A DNA stretch of 64,000 nt. Origin: Microbacterium testaceum StLB037 (GTDB lineage Bacteria > Actinomycetota > Actinomycetes > Actinomycetales > Microbacteriaceae). The notes beneath the pieces were generated by a model. The model had not been told where the DNA came from, ran no database searches, and worked only from the letters and a program-made list of their open reading frames with translations. This document shows positions 50,540-58,594 of the stretch, in pieces (position 1 is the first letter of the stretch; every line of letters begins with the position of its first letter). The stretch is from assembly GCF_008763945.1 (NCBI RefSeq), contig NZ_VTQH01000003.1, positions 62,001 to 126,000 on the forward strand, written 5' to 3'. A program made the position numbers and the translations under genes.

Positions 50540-51521
50540 GCAGGTCGTGGCACCGGCTCACGCGCTGGATCCACCACTGCCGTCGCTCGTCGGTCGCGGC
50601 CACCCGGTCGAGGTCGGCCGAGGTGGGCCGGGGCCGCTCGAGCGCGAGCGCTCCGTCGCGGGCCACGAGGGGGGATGCCACGACGTCGGCCGTGAAGAGC
50701 GAGGCGGTGCCGAGACCGCAGTCGTAGTCGAGGTCGGGGAGGGATGCCGCGAGGGCGGCCCCCATCGACAGGCCGATTGAGGTGTCGAGCGCACTGGACA
50801 CGACTGCAGGAAGCCCCGCTTCGGCGACGATCCGGCGCGCCGCGTGCACACCCCCGAGCGGTTGCGCCTTGATGACCAGCAGATCGGCGGCGCCGGCCCG
50901 TGCGACCCGCAGGGGATCGGCGGCCTTGCGCACGCTCTCGTCGGCGGCGATCGGGATGTCGAGGTACGCGATCCGCTCGCGCAGCTGGGCGAGTTCGTCG
51001 ACCTCTGCGCACGGCTGCTCGACGTACTCGAGGTCGAATTCCGCGAGGGCGTGGACGGCGCGCTCGGCCTCGTCGACGTTCCAGGCCGCGTTGGCGTCCA
51101 CGCGCACGCGCCCTTCGGGACCCATCGCGTCGCGGACGGCTCGCACCCGGGCGACGTCGTCGGCGAGGGTCTGTCCCGCCTCGGCGACCTTCACCTTGAC
51201 CGTCCGGCATCCGTCGTACCGGGCGAGGATCCTCGGCACCTCGGATGCCGCGACCGCGGGCATCGTGGCGTTGACACGGACCCTGTCGCGCACGGGCGCC
51301 GGCGCCGGATTCCACCCGAAGTCGATGGCGCCCGCGAGCCAGGTGGCCGCCTCGGATTCGGAGTATTCGGCGAAGGGCGAGAACTCCGTCCACCCCTCGG
51401 GCCCCTCGAAGACGACCGCCTCGCGCGTGTCGACCCCGCGGAAGCGCGCGGTCAGGGGGAGGGCGACGACACGGGCCGTCTCGAGGATGTCGGCGAGCGA
51501 GGGGAGGGGCGCGGTGCTCAT
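50526..51521 (-). CDS. menC: o-Succinylbenzoate synthase
   Basis: 331 residues, an enolase-superfamily barrel. Catalytic Lys in RTVKVKVAE, metal ligands Asp in VRVDANAAWN, Glu in LEYVEQPC and Asp in IPIAADESV, second Lys in LLVIKAQPLGG. It dehydrates SHCHC to o-succinylbenzoate in menaquinone synthesis. It is transcribed away from menB, separated by small genes and an LLM oxidoreductase. Confidence 0.92.
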   Translation of the reverse strand: MSTAPLPSLADILETARVVALPLTARFRGVDTREAVVFEGPEGWTEFSPFAEYSESEAATWLAGAIDFGWNPAPAPVRDRVRVNATMPAVAASEVPRILARYDGCRTVKVKVAEAGQTLADDVARVRAVRDAMGPEGRVRVDANAAWNVDEAERAVHALAEFDLEYVEQPCAEVDELAQLRERIAYLDIPIAADESVRKAADPLRVARAGAADLLVIKAQPLGGVHAARRIVAEAGLPAVVSSALDTSIGLSMGAALAASLPDLDYDCGLGTASLFTADVVASPLVARDGALALERPRPTSADLDRVAATDERRQWWIQRVSRCHDLLTRG

Positions 51522-51537
51522 GCCCTCATCCTGGCGC

Positions 51538-51720
51538 TCAGCGGTGGTTCGGCGCGGGTGGCCCGCCGGGGAGGAACTTCTGGCGCTCGTCGCTGTAGGA
51601 GGGCGAGAGGTTGCGCTGGTGGTCGAGCGAATCCATCGCCGCCGAGTACCCCGCGCGGGTCCGATTGGTCCCGAACAGGTAATCGCGCAGTCGCGCGAGC
51701 TTCGACATCTTCTTCGTCAT
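51538..51720 (-). CDS. Small MTKK protein, paralogue 1
   Basis: 60 residues: MTKKMSKLARLRDYLFGTNR, then a hydrophilic body ending RQKFLPGGPPAPNHR. It shares MTKK-S-L-R-R-Y--G and leader TGACTCCGATCGTC (+ strand 51725-51738) with the gene at 52654-52833. No domain recognised; probably soluble or peripheral. GGAG in the shared leader is the ribosome site. Confidence 0.6.
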   Translation of the reverse strand: MTKKMSKLARLRDYLFGTNRTRAGYSAAMDSLDHQRNLSPSYSDERQKFLPGGPPAPNHR

Positions 51721-51803
51721 GGTGTGACTCCGATCGTCTGGCTTTTCCACGGTACGTGGCTCGGCGCAAGGAGTCCACCCACCCCGGTGTCGAAGGCCGG
51801 GCA

Positions 51804-51809
51804 TAGGCT
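51804..51809 (+). promoter_or_regulatory. -10 box of leaderless LLM oxidoreductase gene
   Basis: TAGGCT ends 6 nt before ATG 51816. Confidence 0.6.
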
Positions 51810-51815
51810 GACGCC

Positions 51816-52613
51816 ATGCTCTTCGATACCCCCGTCCGGCTCGGCGTGCAGATCCAGCCGCAGCACGTGCAGTACTCCGACATCCGCGATGCCGTCCTCC
51901 GCTTGGAAGAGATGGGCGTCGACGTCCTGTTCAACTGGGACCACTTCTTCCCGCTCTACGGGAACCCCGACGGCGAGCACTTCGAGGCCTGGACGATGCT
52001 GGCGGCGTGGGCCGAGCAGACCGAGCGCGTCGAGTTCGGCGCCCTCGTCAACTGCAACAGCTACCGCAACGCCGACCTGCAGGCCGACATGGCCCGCACC
52101 GTCGACCACATCAGCAAAAAGGGCGGCGACACGGGCCGTTTCATCTTCGGCACCGGATCGGGCTGGTTCCAGCGGGACTACGACGAGTACGGCTACGAGT
52201 TCGGCACCGCGGGCTCGCGCCTGAACGCGCTCGCCGCCGACCTCGACCGCATCGTCGACCGCTGGGGCAAGCTGAATCCCGCGCCTACCCGCGAGATCCC
52301 CGTCATGATCGGCGGCAAGGGCGAGCAGAAGACCCTGCGCATGGTCGCGCGTCACGCCGACATCTGGCACAGCTTCGTCACCCCCGACGAGCTGCCGCAC
52401 AAGTTCGAGGTCATCGAGAAATGGGCCGAGACCGAGGGGCGCGACCTGTCGGGCCTCGTCGTCTCGAACGAGCTCAAGGACCGCGACGAAGGCGTGGCCG
52501 ACGCCCTGTACGACGCCGGGACGCGTCTGTTCACGCTCGGCTTCGGCGGTCCGGACTGGGACTACTCGCTCGTCGAGCGCTGGCTGCGGTGGCGCGACGG
52601 CAAGAACGCGTGA
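51816..52613 (+). CDS. Luciferase-like F420-dependent oxidoreductase
   Basis: 265 residues. LLM fold: VRLGVQIQPQHVQYSDIRDA, DVLFNWDHFFPLYGNPDGEH, active-site strand GRFIFGTGSGWFQRDYDEYG and IPVMIGGKGEQKTLRMVARH. Closest in feel to the F420-dependent class common in Microbacteriaceae; the substrate is unknown. It is flanked on both sides by the small MTKK paralogues transcribed the other way. Sits in the menaquinone cluster without an obvious role there. Confidence 0.85.
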   Translation: MLFDTPVRLGVQIQPQHVQYSDIRDAVLRLEEMGVDVLFNWDHFFPLYGNPDGEHFEAWTMLAAWAEQTERVEFGALVNCNSYRNADLQADMARTVDHISKKGGDTGRFIFGTGSGWFQRDYDEYGYEFGTAGSRLNALAADLDRIVDRWGKLNPAPTREIPVMIGGKGEQKTLRMVARHADIWHSFVTPDELPHKFEVIEKWAETEGRDLSGLVVSNELKDRDEGVADALYDAGTRLFTLGFGGPDWDYSLVERWLRWRDGKNA

Positions 52614-52653
52614 GTCGAGCGGCGTCCCGATCCACTCGGGGCGCCGCCCGCTC

Positions 52654-52833
52654 TCACGGCTTGAACTGCGCGCCGCCGGACGTGCCCGTCCAGGTCTTCG
52701 CGGCTTCGCCCGCGTAGTACGCGGTCTCGCTCTGGTGGTTCATAGAGCGACGCGCGTCTTCGGACTGGTCATGCGAGGGCGCACCGAGGAAGTACTCGCG
52801 GATGCGGCCAAGGATCGACACCTTCTTCGTCAT
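52654..52833 (-). CDS. Small MTKK protein, paralogue 2
   Basis: 59 residues: MTKKVSILGRIREYFLGAPS, then HDQSEDARRSMNHQSETAYY. Shares the N-terminal pattern and the 14-nt leader (52836-52849) with paralogue 1. Minus-strand TAGCCT about 25 nt before the ATG is a likely -10. No function known. Confidence 0.6.
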   Translation of the reverse strand: MTKKVSILGRIREYFLGAPSHDQSEDARRSMNHQSETAYYAGEAAKTWTGTSGGAQFKP

Positions 52834-52924
52834 GCTGACTCCGATCGTCGGGTCGTCCAGGCTACGACGGATGCCGACGGGCGTCCACTGTTCCTGGGCC
52901 ACCGCCCGGCCCGACCCCCGCGCG

Positions 52925-52930
52925 TAGGCT
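52925..52930 (+). promoter_or_regulatory. -10 box of leaderless menB
   Basis: TAGGCT ends 6 nt before GTG 52937. Confidence 0.6.
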
Positions 52931-52936
52931 GGACGG

Positions 52937-53839
52937 GTGACCGTCTCCGAGCTCTTCGATCCCGCGGAATGGACCCTGGCCCCCGGCGCCGCGGACTACA
53001 CCGACATCACCGCCCACGTCAGCCACGACGGCCGTATCGCGCGCATCGCCTTCGACCGGCCCGAGGTGCGCAACGCTTTCCGCCCGCACACGGTCGACGA
53101 GCTGTACCGCGCTCTCGACCTCGCGCGTCAGGACCACCGCATCGGAGTCGTGCTGCTCACCGGTAACGGCCCGAGCCCGAAGGACGGAGGCTGGGCGTTC
53201 TGCTCCGGCGGCGACCAGCGCATCCGCGGCCGCGACGGCTACAAGTACTCCACCGACGAGACCACGGTGCACGATCCGGGTCGCGCCGGGCGCCTGCACA
53301 TCCTCGAGGTGCAGCGGCTCATCCGGTTCATGCCGAAGGTCGTCATCGCCGTCGTCCCCGGTTGGGCCGCCGGCGGAGGGCACTCGCTCAACGTCGTCTG
53401 CGACCTGTCGATCGCGAGCGCCGAGCACGGTCGTTTCAAGCAAACGGATGCCGATGTCGGCTCGTTCGACGCCGGCTACGGGTCCGCGTACTTCGCGCGC
53501 CAGATCGGGCAGAAGTTCGCCCGGGAGATCTTCTTCCTCGCCGAGGAGTACTCGGCCGAGCGCGCGTACGAGATGGGCGCGGTCAACCGTGTCGTGCCGC
53601 ACGCCGAGCTCGAACGCGAGGCCCTGGCGATGGCGCGGACGATCCTGACCAAGTCGCCCACCGCGATCCGCATGCTGAAATACGCCTTCAACGCGGTCGA
53701 CGACGGTCTGGTCGGTCAGCAGCTCTTCGCAGGTGAGGCGACGCGCCTCGCCTACGGCACCGACGAGGCCGCCGAGGGCCGCGACTCGTTCCTCGAGAAG
53801 CGCGACCCCGACTGGTCCGACGTGCCGTGGCACTACTGA
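52937..53839 (+). CDS. menB: 1,4-Dihydroxy-2-naphthoyl-CoA synthase
   Basis: 300 residues, crotonase fold. Oxyanion and substrate segments CSGGDQRIRGRDGY and VPGWAAGGGHSLNVVCDLSI, catalytic Asp/Tyr in GSFDAGYGSAYFARQIG, C-terminal LKYAFNAVDDG. It cyclises o-succinylbenzoyl-CoA to DHNA-CoA. Starts the menB-menE-menA run. Confidence 0.95.
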   Translation: MTVSELFDPAEWTLAPGAADYTDITAHVSHDGRIARIAFDRPEVRNAFRPHTVDELYRALDLARQDHRIGVVLLTGNGPSPKDGGWAFCSGGDQRIRGRDGYKYSTDETTVHDPGRAGRLHILEVQRLIRFMPKVVIAVVPGWAAGGGHSLNVVCDLSIASAEHGRFKQTDADVGSFDAGYGSAYFARQIGQKFAREIFFLAEEYSAERAYEMGAVNRVVPHAELEREALAMARTILTKSPTAIRMLKYAFNAVDDGLVGQQLFAGEATRLAYGTDEAAEGRDSFLEKRDPDWSDVPWHY

Positions 53840-53855
53840 TCGGCGGGCTCTTCTC

Positions 53856-55013
53856 GTGAGGCTCGAGCCGCCGGCATCCGGTGATCCGCGTGACGTGCTG
53901 CGCGCTCTGCGAGCGGCCGTCCTCGGGGCGGGTCCTGCCGTCGCACTCGGCGGGGCCGATCTTCCCCGCGAGGTCCCCTCGGGAACCGCCGCCGTCGTGA
54001 CGACCTCGGGCTCGACGGGGGTACCCAAATCGGTCGTGATCAGCCGCAACGCCCTCATCAGCAGCGCCTACGCCACCGCCGCACGCATCGGCGAGGGTGC
54101 GTGGCTGCTCGCGGTACCGGCGACCTACGTCGCCGGGGTCCAGGTGATCGTGCGCGCGCTCCTGGCCGATCGCGAGCCCGCGGTCGTCGCCGGCCCCTTC
54201 CGGCCCGAACCGTTCGCCGCCGCAGCCCTGGGAATGGCCTCGCACCTCGACGGCGTCCGCGTCCCCAGCTTCACCTCGCTCGTCCCCGCGCAATTGCAGA
54301 GACTGCTGGATGCCGCCGTGCACGACGCCACCGTCGCGCAGGCGCTGCGCTCGTTCGAGGCCATTCTCATCGGGGGGCAGGCCCTCGCCCCCGCGGTGCG
54401 CGAGCGCGCGGAGGCCGCCGGGGCGCGTATTGTCCGCACCTACGGCTCGAGTGAGACCAGCGGGGGGTGCGTCTACGACGGCGTGCCGCTCGACGGCGTC
54501 GGTATGGCCATCGTCGATGGGGAGGTGCGCCTGTCGGGGCCGACCCTCGCCGACGGCTACCTCGGCGATCCCGAGCGCACGGCCGCGGTGTTCCCCCGTG
54601 TCGAGGGCACGCGGTGGTATCGCACGGGCGATGGCGGCGAGATCGTCGACGGCGTCCTGCACGTCACCGGTCGCCTCGACAACGTCATCGTCTCGGGAGG
54701 CGTGAACGTCTCCCTCGATCGCGTCGAAGCCGCTGTGCGCGGCATCCCGGGTTTGGAATCCGCCGTCGTCGTGCCGATCCCGGATGCCGACTGGGGGCAG
54801 GGCTCCGCGGTGGTCATGCCCGGGATCGAGGCGTCTCGCGAATCGGATCTGCTGGCCACCGTGCGGGAGGTCGTCGGCCGGGCCGTGGGAGCGCCGGCGC
54901 GTCCGGCGCGCGTGGTCGCGGTCGACGAGCTGCCCGCGCTGAGCTCGGGGAAGCCCGACCGCGCGGCGCTGCGGCGGCTGCTCGGCCCGGGGGCGCCGGA
55001 CCCGCGGGATTAG
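53856..55013 (+). CDS. menE: o-Succinylbenzoate-CoA ligase
   Basis: 385 residues, ANL adenylating enzyme. P-loop TTSGSTGVPKSVV (about 48-60), YGSSETSGGCVYDG, RTGDGGEIVDG and the C-terminal lysine motif SSGKPDRAALRR. It activates o-succinylbenzoate to its CoA thioester. Shorter than enteric or Bacillus MenE, as usual in actinobacteria. GTG 53856 follows menB by 16 bases. Confidence 0.9.
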   Translation: MRLEPPASGDPRDVLRALRAAVLGAGPAVALGGADLPREVPSGTAAVVTTSGSTGVPKSVVISRNALISSAYATAARIGEGAWLLAVPATYVAGVQVIVRALLADREPAVVAGPFRPEPFAAAALGMASHLDGVRVPSFTSLVPAQLQRLLDAAVHDATVAQALRSFEAILIGGQALAPAVRERAEAAGARIVRTYGSSETSGGCVYDGVPLDGVGMAIVDGEVRLSGPTLADGYLGDPERTAAVFPRVEGTRWYRTGDGGEIVDGVLHVTGRLDNVIVSGGVNVSLDRVEAAVRGIPGLESAVVVPIPDADWGQGSAVVMPGIEASRESDLLATVREVVGRAVGAPARPARVVAVDELPALSSGKPDRAALRRLLGPGAPDPRD

Positions 55014-55016
55014 ACT
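55011..55016 (+). promoter_or_regulatory. -10 box for menA at the menE stop
   Basis: TAGACT overlaps the menE stop (TAG) and ends 8 nt before GTG 55025, giving menA a possible own leaderless promoter. Confidence 0.5.
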
Positions 55017-55024
55017 GAGCCCTC

Positions 55025-55996
55025 GTGGCAGCACAGTCTCGCAAGCGTCCGAACACCGCCAAGAAGCGTCGTCCCGGCGGCAACCCGCAGAAGACGAACA
55101 GCGGTGCTCCGCAGGCCGTCGCCCCGGCGACCGCGCGCGACTGGATCTCGGCGGCGCGCCTGCGCACGCTGCCCCTGGCCATCACCCCGGTTCTCATCGG
55201 TACCGGAGCGGCCACTCTCGTCGACGACCACCTGCACTGGGTCATCGCGCTCGCGTGCCTGGCGGTGGCCTTCGCCCTGCAGATCGGCGTGAACTACGCG
55301 AACGACTACTCCGACGGCATCCGCGGCACCGATGACGTGCGCGTGGGCCCTGGCCGCCTCACCGGGGGCAGGAAGGCCAAGCCCCGCACTGTTCTGATCG
55401 TCGCGCTGTCGTTCTTCGCTCTCGCCGCGGTCATCGGCCTCGCGCTGGTGATCCGCACGGGGCAGTGGTGGCTCCTGCTCGTGGGCGCCGTCTGCATCGT
55501 CGCCGCGTGGTTCTACACCGGCGGCAAGCGCCCGTACGGCTACAACGCGATGGGCGAGATCTTCGTCTTCGTCTTCTTCGGCCTGGTCGCAACTCTCGGG
55601 ACGACGTGGCTCCAGGTCATCTCCCTCCCGCAGGAGGCGTGGTTCGGCGCGGTCGCCGCGGGTCTCCTCGCCTGCGCGGTCCTGCTGGCCAACAACCTGC
55701 GCGACATCGACCAGGATCGCCTCGCCGGCAAGCGCACCCTCTCGGTGCTCATCGGGCGTCGGGCCACGCAGGTGGTGTTCACGGTCTTCGTGCTCGCGCC
55801 GTTCGCCATCGCGGCGTTCCTGGCGCAGGTCTACCCGGTGGCGTGGATCGAGGGGATCGCCCTGCTCGGCGGGCTCGCCGCGATCCTGATCGTCTGGACC
55901 TACCGCGCTCCCCGCGAACTCATCACCGCCCTGCAGGTGACGAGCTTCACGTCGGTGGCCTACGGCGCGATCATGTTCGCGGCGTTCGCGCTCTGA
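55025..55996 (+). CDS. menA: 1,4-Dihydroxy-2-naphthoate polyprenyltransferase
   Basis: 323 residues, UbiA-type with about eight helices. First Asp-rich motif NYANDYSDGIRGTD and second NNLRDIDQDRLAGKRTL. It attaches the isoprenoid tail to DHNA. The N-terminal ~40 residues are Lys/Arg/Pro-rich and cytoplasmic, longer than in many relatives. Downstream is the convergent RCC1 gene. Confidence 0.94.
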   Translation: MAAQSRKRPNTAKKRRPGGNPQKTNSGAPQAVAPATARDWISAARLRTLPLAITPVLIGTGAATLVDDHLHWVIALACLAVAFALQIGVNYANDYSDGIRGTDDVRVGPGRLTGGRKAKPRTVLIVALSFFALAAVIGLALVIRTGQWWLLLVGAVCIVAAWFYTGGKRPYGYNAMGEIFVFVFFGLVATLGTTWLQVISLPQEAWFGAVAAGLLACAVLLANNLRDIDQDRLAGKRTLSVLIGRRATQVVFTVFVLAPFAIAAFLAQVYPVAWIEGIALLGGLAAILIVWTYRAPRELITALQVTSFTSVAYGAIMFAAFAL

Positions 55997-56019
55997 CGCC
56001 TCGCCGCGAGCCGCGGTCG

Positions 56020-57543
56020 TCAGGCCTCGAGCACGAGGGCCAGGGTGTTCGCCCCCGTCGGGCCTTCGCCCAGGCGGCGCACCCGTCTCCCGCTCGGCAG
56101 GGTCTCGAGAGTCGCGGGTGAGAGGCGGCTGGTCGTGGTGCCATCGCCGAGCTGCCCGTAGAGGTTCCACCCCCACGACCGCACCGTGCCGTCGGATAGG
56201 AGCACGGTGCCCGAATTGACCGTCCCCGAGATCTGCGTCACGCCCGAGCTCAGGCCCGCGAGCGCGACGAAGGACGACGTCAGCGTCGGCGTCGACAGGC
56301 CGTTGCCCAGTTCTCCGTCGCTGTCGTTGTAGCCGCAGCCGCGCACCGATCCGTCCGCTTGCCGGACGAAGGAGTTCGCCCAGTTGGCGGCGAACTCCAC
56401 GGCGGCGTCGGTCAGCCCCGTCGCCGCGACCGGGGTGCCGCGATCGGTCGTCGTCCCGTCGGCGAGTTGACCGTATGCGTTGGATCCCCAGGTCCGCACG
56501 GTCCCGTCCGACAGCACGGCTCCGGCGTGGCTCCGTCCCGCACCGACCTGCACCACCGCCGACCCCAGCGCGCTCACCCGGACGGGCGTGTTCCATAGAT
56601 CCGGGGCGCCCAGGCCCACTCCGGCATTGCCGGTGGTGTTCACGCCCCAGGCCCAGAGAGTGCCGTCGGATCGCAGAGCGAAGCTGGTACCCGGCTCTGC
56701 GCGCGCGGTGCCGTAGGAGTGGGCGATCTGCGTCACCGACGTGAGCTGGGGAACCTGGACCGGAGAGGTCGCGATCACCGCGCCCATCGTCCCGCTGCTC
56801 CTGCCCCAGTTCCAGACCGTTCCGTCGCTCCTGAGGACGACGACGCGGCCGAGCCCGGTGAGGATGTGCGTCACGTCGGCGATGCCCGCGACCTGCGCCC
56901 AGCTCGACCTGCTGGTCGTCGTGCCGTCGCCCAGCTGCCCCGCCTCGTTCGTTCCGGCGGCCCAGACCGTGCCGTCCTCGAGCAGGGCGACCGAGAACAG
57001 CGAACCCGAGTCGCCCTCCGGGTCCCCACTCGTTGCGACCTGACGGACGGGGGAGGGGAACGCGGTCCCCGTCTGCGTCGGGGTCGCGGTGTAGCCCTGT
57101 CCGAAGATGACGACATTCGAGCCGAGGACCGTGAACGCGCCGGAGACGGACGAGCCCGGGATCGACGCCGTCACCGTCGTCGTCGAGCCGGGAACGGCCC
57201 ATGGATCGTGGAGATCGAACGAGGTCGTCGCGACCCCGGACGCGTTCGTCGTCGCTGTCACGGGGCTGAAGGTGGCGCCGCTCGGCCCCGAGAAGCTCAC
57301 GCTCTCGCCGGCGACGGCAGCCCCGGAGCCGTCGAGCACGGTGGCGGATACGGCGACGGTGCCCGAGCCCGGCAGGCTCCCGTTCGGGGCTGACACGCTC
57401 GAGACGCGGGCACCGGATGCCGCGAACGCCGGCGTCGCCGCGACGAGGGCGACCGCGGGCACCGACCACGCCCCCGCGGCGATCATCGCGCGTCGCGAGA
57501 TCGTGGAATCGGACGAGGGCGGAGGGTGGGGCCTGGTGCTCAT
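56020..57543 (-). CDS. Tat-exported RCC1-repeat protein with bacterial Ig domain
   Basis: 507 residues. The N-terminus has a twin-arginine signal (TISRRAMIAAGAWSVPAVAL) with cleavage near AFA-ASG. A bacterial Ig-like domain follows (about 45-135), then at least six RCC1 blades, for example LLEDGTVWAAGTNEAGQLGD, LRSDGTLWAWGVNTTGNAG and LSDGTVRSWGWNLYGQLGDG, forming a beta-propeller. RCC1 proteins bind partners; the ligand is unknown. Start ATG 57543 has GAGGGA upstream; the open frame to 57690 lacks a signal sequence. Confidence 0.85.
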   Translation of the reverse strand: MSTRPHPPPSSDSTISRRAMIAAGAWSVPAVALVAATPAFAASGARVSSVSAPNGSLPGSGTVAVSATVLDGSGAAVAGESVSFSGPSGATFSPVTATTNASGVATTSFDLHDPWAVPGSTTTVTASIPGSSVSGAFTVLGSNVVIFGQGYTATPTQTGTAFPSPVRQVATSGDPEGDSGSLFSVALLEDGTVWAAGTNEAGQLGDGTTTSRSSWAQVAGIADVTHILTGLGRVVVLRSDGTVWNWGRSSGTMGAVIATSPVQVPQLTSVTQIAHSYGTARAEPGTSFALRSDGTLWAWGVNTTGNAGVGLGAPDLWNTPVRVSALGSAVVQVGAGRSHAGAVLSDGTVRTWGSNAYGQLADGTTTDRGTPVAATGLTDAAVEFAANWANSFVRQADGSVRGCGYNDSDGELGNGLSTPTLTSSFVALAGLSSGVTQISGTVNSGTVLLSDGTVRSWGWNLYGQLGDGTTTSRLSPATLETLPSGRRVRRLGEGPTGANTLALVLEA

Positions 57544-57730
57544 TCGAGGTCCCTCAGGATGACGGCGGGTGCCGGACGAGCGTCGCGGCCGCAGCAGGGT
57601 ACGCGCGTCGCTATCGGGGCGCGCGCCGTCCGAGCGGAACCCGCGGCGGAATGACGCGACGCCTCCGGCGACCTCACGCGCGAGAATCACCCGGGAGCGG
57701 CGCTCATCTCACCTCGGCGCGAAAGGACGC

Positions 57731-58066
57731 TCAGGCGCGCGGAGCCTCGCCCGCCGCGCTCGGACCGTCGGCGACGTCGCCCCGCGTGGCATCCACCACC
57801 GCGTCCTCGGCGTCGGCGTCGGTCTCGGCGCCGGTGCGGCGACCCGTCGCGGTGCGCTCGGCGCGCCGTTCGGCGAGACCCCCGGTGACCTTGTCGAGCG
57901 GGCGACGCAGGAACAGCAGCGACAGGCTCAGGCCGATCAGGGCGGCGAAGATCGCCGCGACCCACGGCAGCTCCTGGAACACGGGGAACAGCAGCAGGAT
58001 GCCGAGGGGCACGAGGAAGGCGAGCAATCGCAGCACCGTGTAGACGAGGGCCGAACGAGCACGCAT
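57731..58066 (-). CDS. DUF4229 membrane protein
   Basis: 111 residues. Two helices (about 8-28 and 32-52: LRLLAFLVPLGILLLFPVF, WVAAIFAALIGLSLSLLF), then an Arg-rich turn and an acidic tail, the usual DUF4229 shape. Function unknown; commonly found near actinobacterial men genes. TAGAAT (58073-58078) is 6 nt before the ATG. Confidence 0.82.
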   Translation of the reverse strand: MRARSALVYTVLRLLAFLVPLGILLLFPVFQELPWVAAIFAALIGLSLSLLFLRRPLDKVTGGLAERRAERTATGRRTGAETDADAEDAVVDATRGDVADGPSAAGEAPRA

Positions 58067-58072
58067 GACCCC

Positions 58073-58078
58073 ATTCTA
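58073..58078 (-). promoter_or_regulatory. -10 box of leaderless DUF4229 gene
   Basis: Minus-strand TAGAAT ends 6 nt before ATG 58066. Confidence 0.6.
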
Positions 58079-58163
58079 CGGCGGGTGCCTCGGGCCCCAC
58101 CCCCGGTCGTTCGACGGCGGAGGACCGCTCGCCGGCTCCGGGCCGCTGTCCAGCCGACGCACG

Positions 58164-58169
58164 TAGAAT
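58164..58169 (+). promoter_or_regulatory. -10 box of leaderless PLDc_N-type gene
   Basis: TAGAAT ends 6 nt before ATG 58176, mirroring the divergent neighbour. Confidence 0.6.
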
Positions 58170-58175
58170 CAGCTC

Positions 58176-58592
58176 ATGGCACGGTTGCTTCTCATCCTGG
58201 CGCTCGTGGCGACCGTCTTCTGGGTCTACACGATCGTGGACTGCGCCGTGCAGAGCCCCTCTCGCCACCGCGGCGTCAGCAAGCCCGCGTGGTTGGCGAT
58301 CGTCATCCTCCTTCCCGTCCTCGGCGGCATCCTGTGGTTCGCCATCGGTCGGGGTCGCGCGACGCAGACGGTCGTGCGGCGCGCTCCCGACGACGACCCG
58401 GAGTTCCTCGGCCGCATGACCGCCTCGGCGCGCGCCGAACAGGACGAGCGGATCCGCCGTCTCGAAGAGGAGCTGGCGCAGCTCGACTCCGAGGCCGACG
58501 ACCCGCAGCCGCCGAAGAAGACGACCGACCCGGGCGACACCCCCGGCAACGGCGATGACGACACCCGCGGTCAGCGCGGCGCCGTCAGCTGA
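58176..58592 (+). CDS. PLDc N-terminal-like membrane protein
   Basis: 138 residues. Two helices (about 3-25 and 40-60): ATVFWVYTIVDCAVQS and PAWLAIVILLPVLGGILWF, the PLD_N-type membrane module, then a charged coil (RIRRLEEELAQLDSEADD) and a disordered acidic tail. There is no phospholipase domain. It ends two bases before menD and is probably co-transcribed with it. Confidence 0.8.
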   Translation: MARLLLILALVATVFWVYTIVDCAVQSPSRHRGVSKPAWLAIVILLPVLGGILWFAIGRGRATQTVVRRAPDDDPEFLGRMTASARAEQDERIRRLEEELAQLDSEADDPQPPKKTTDPGDTPGNGDDDTRGQRGAVS

Positions 58593-58594
58593 GC

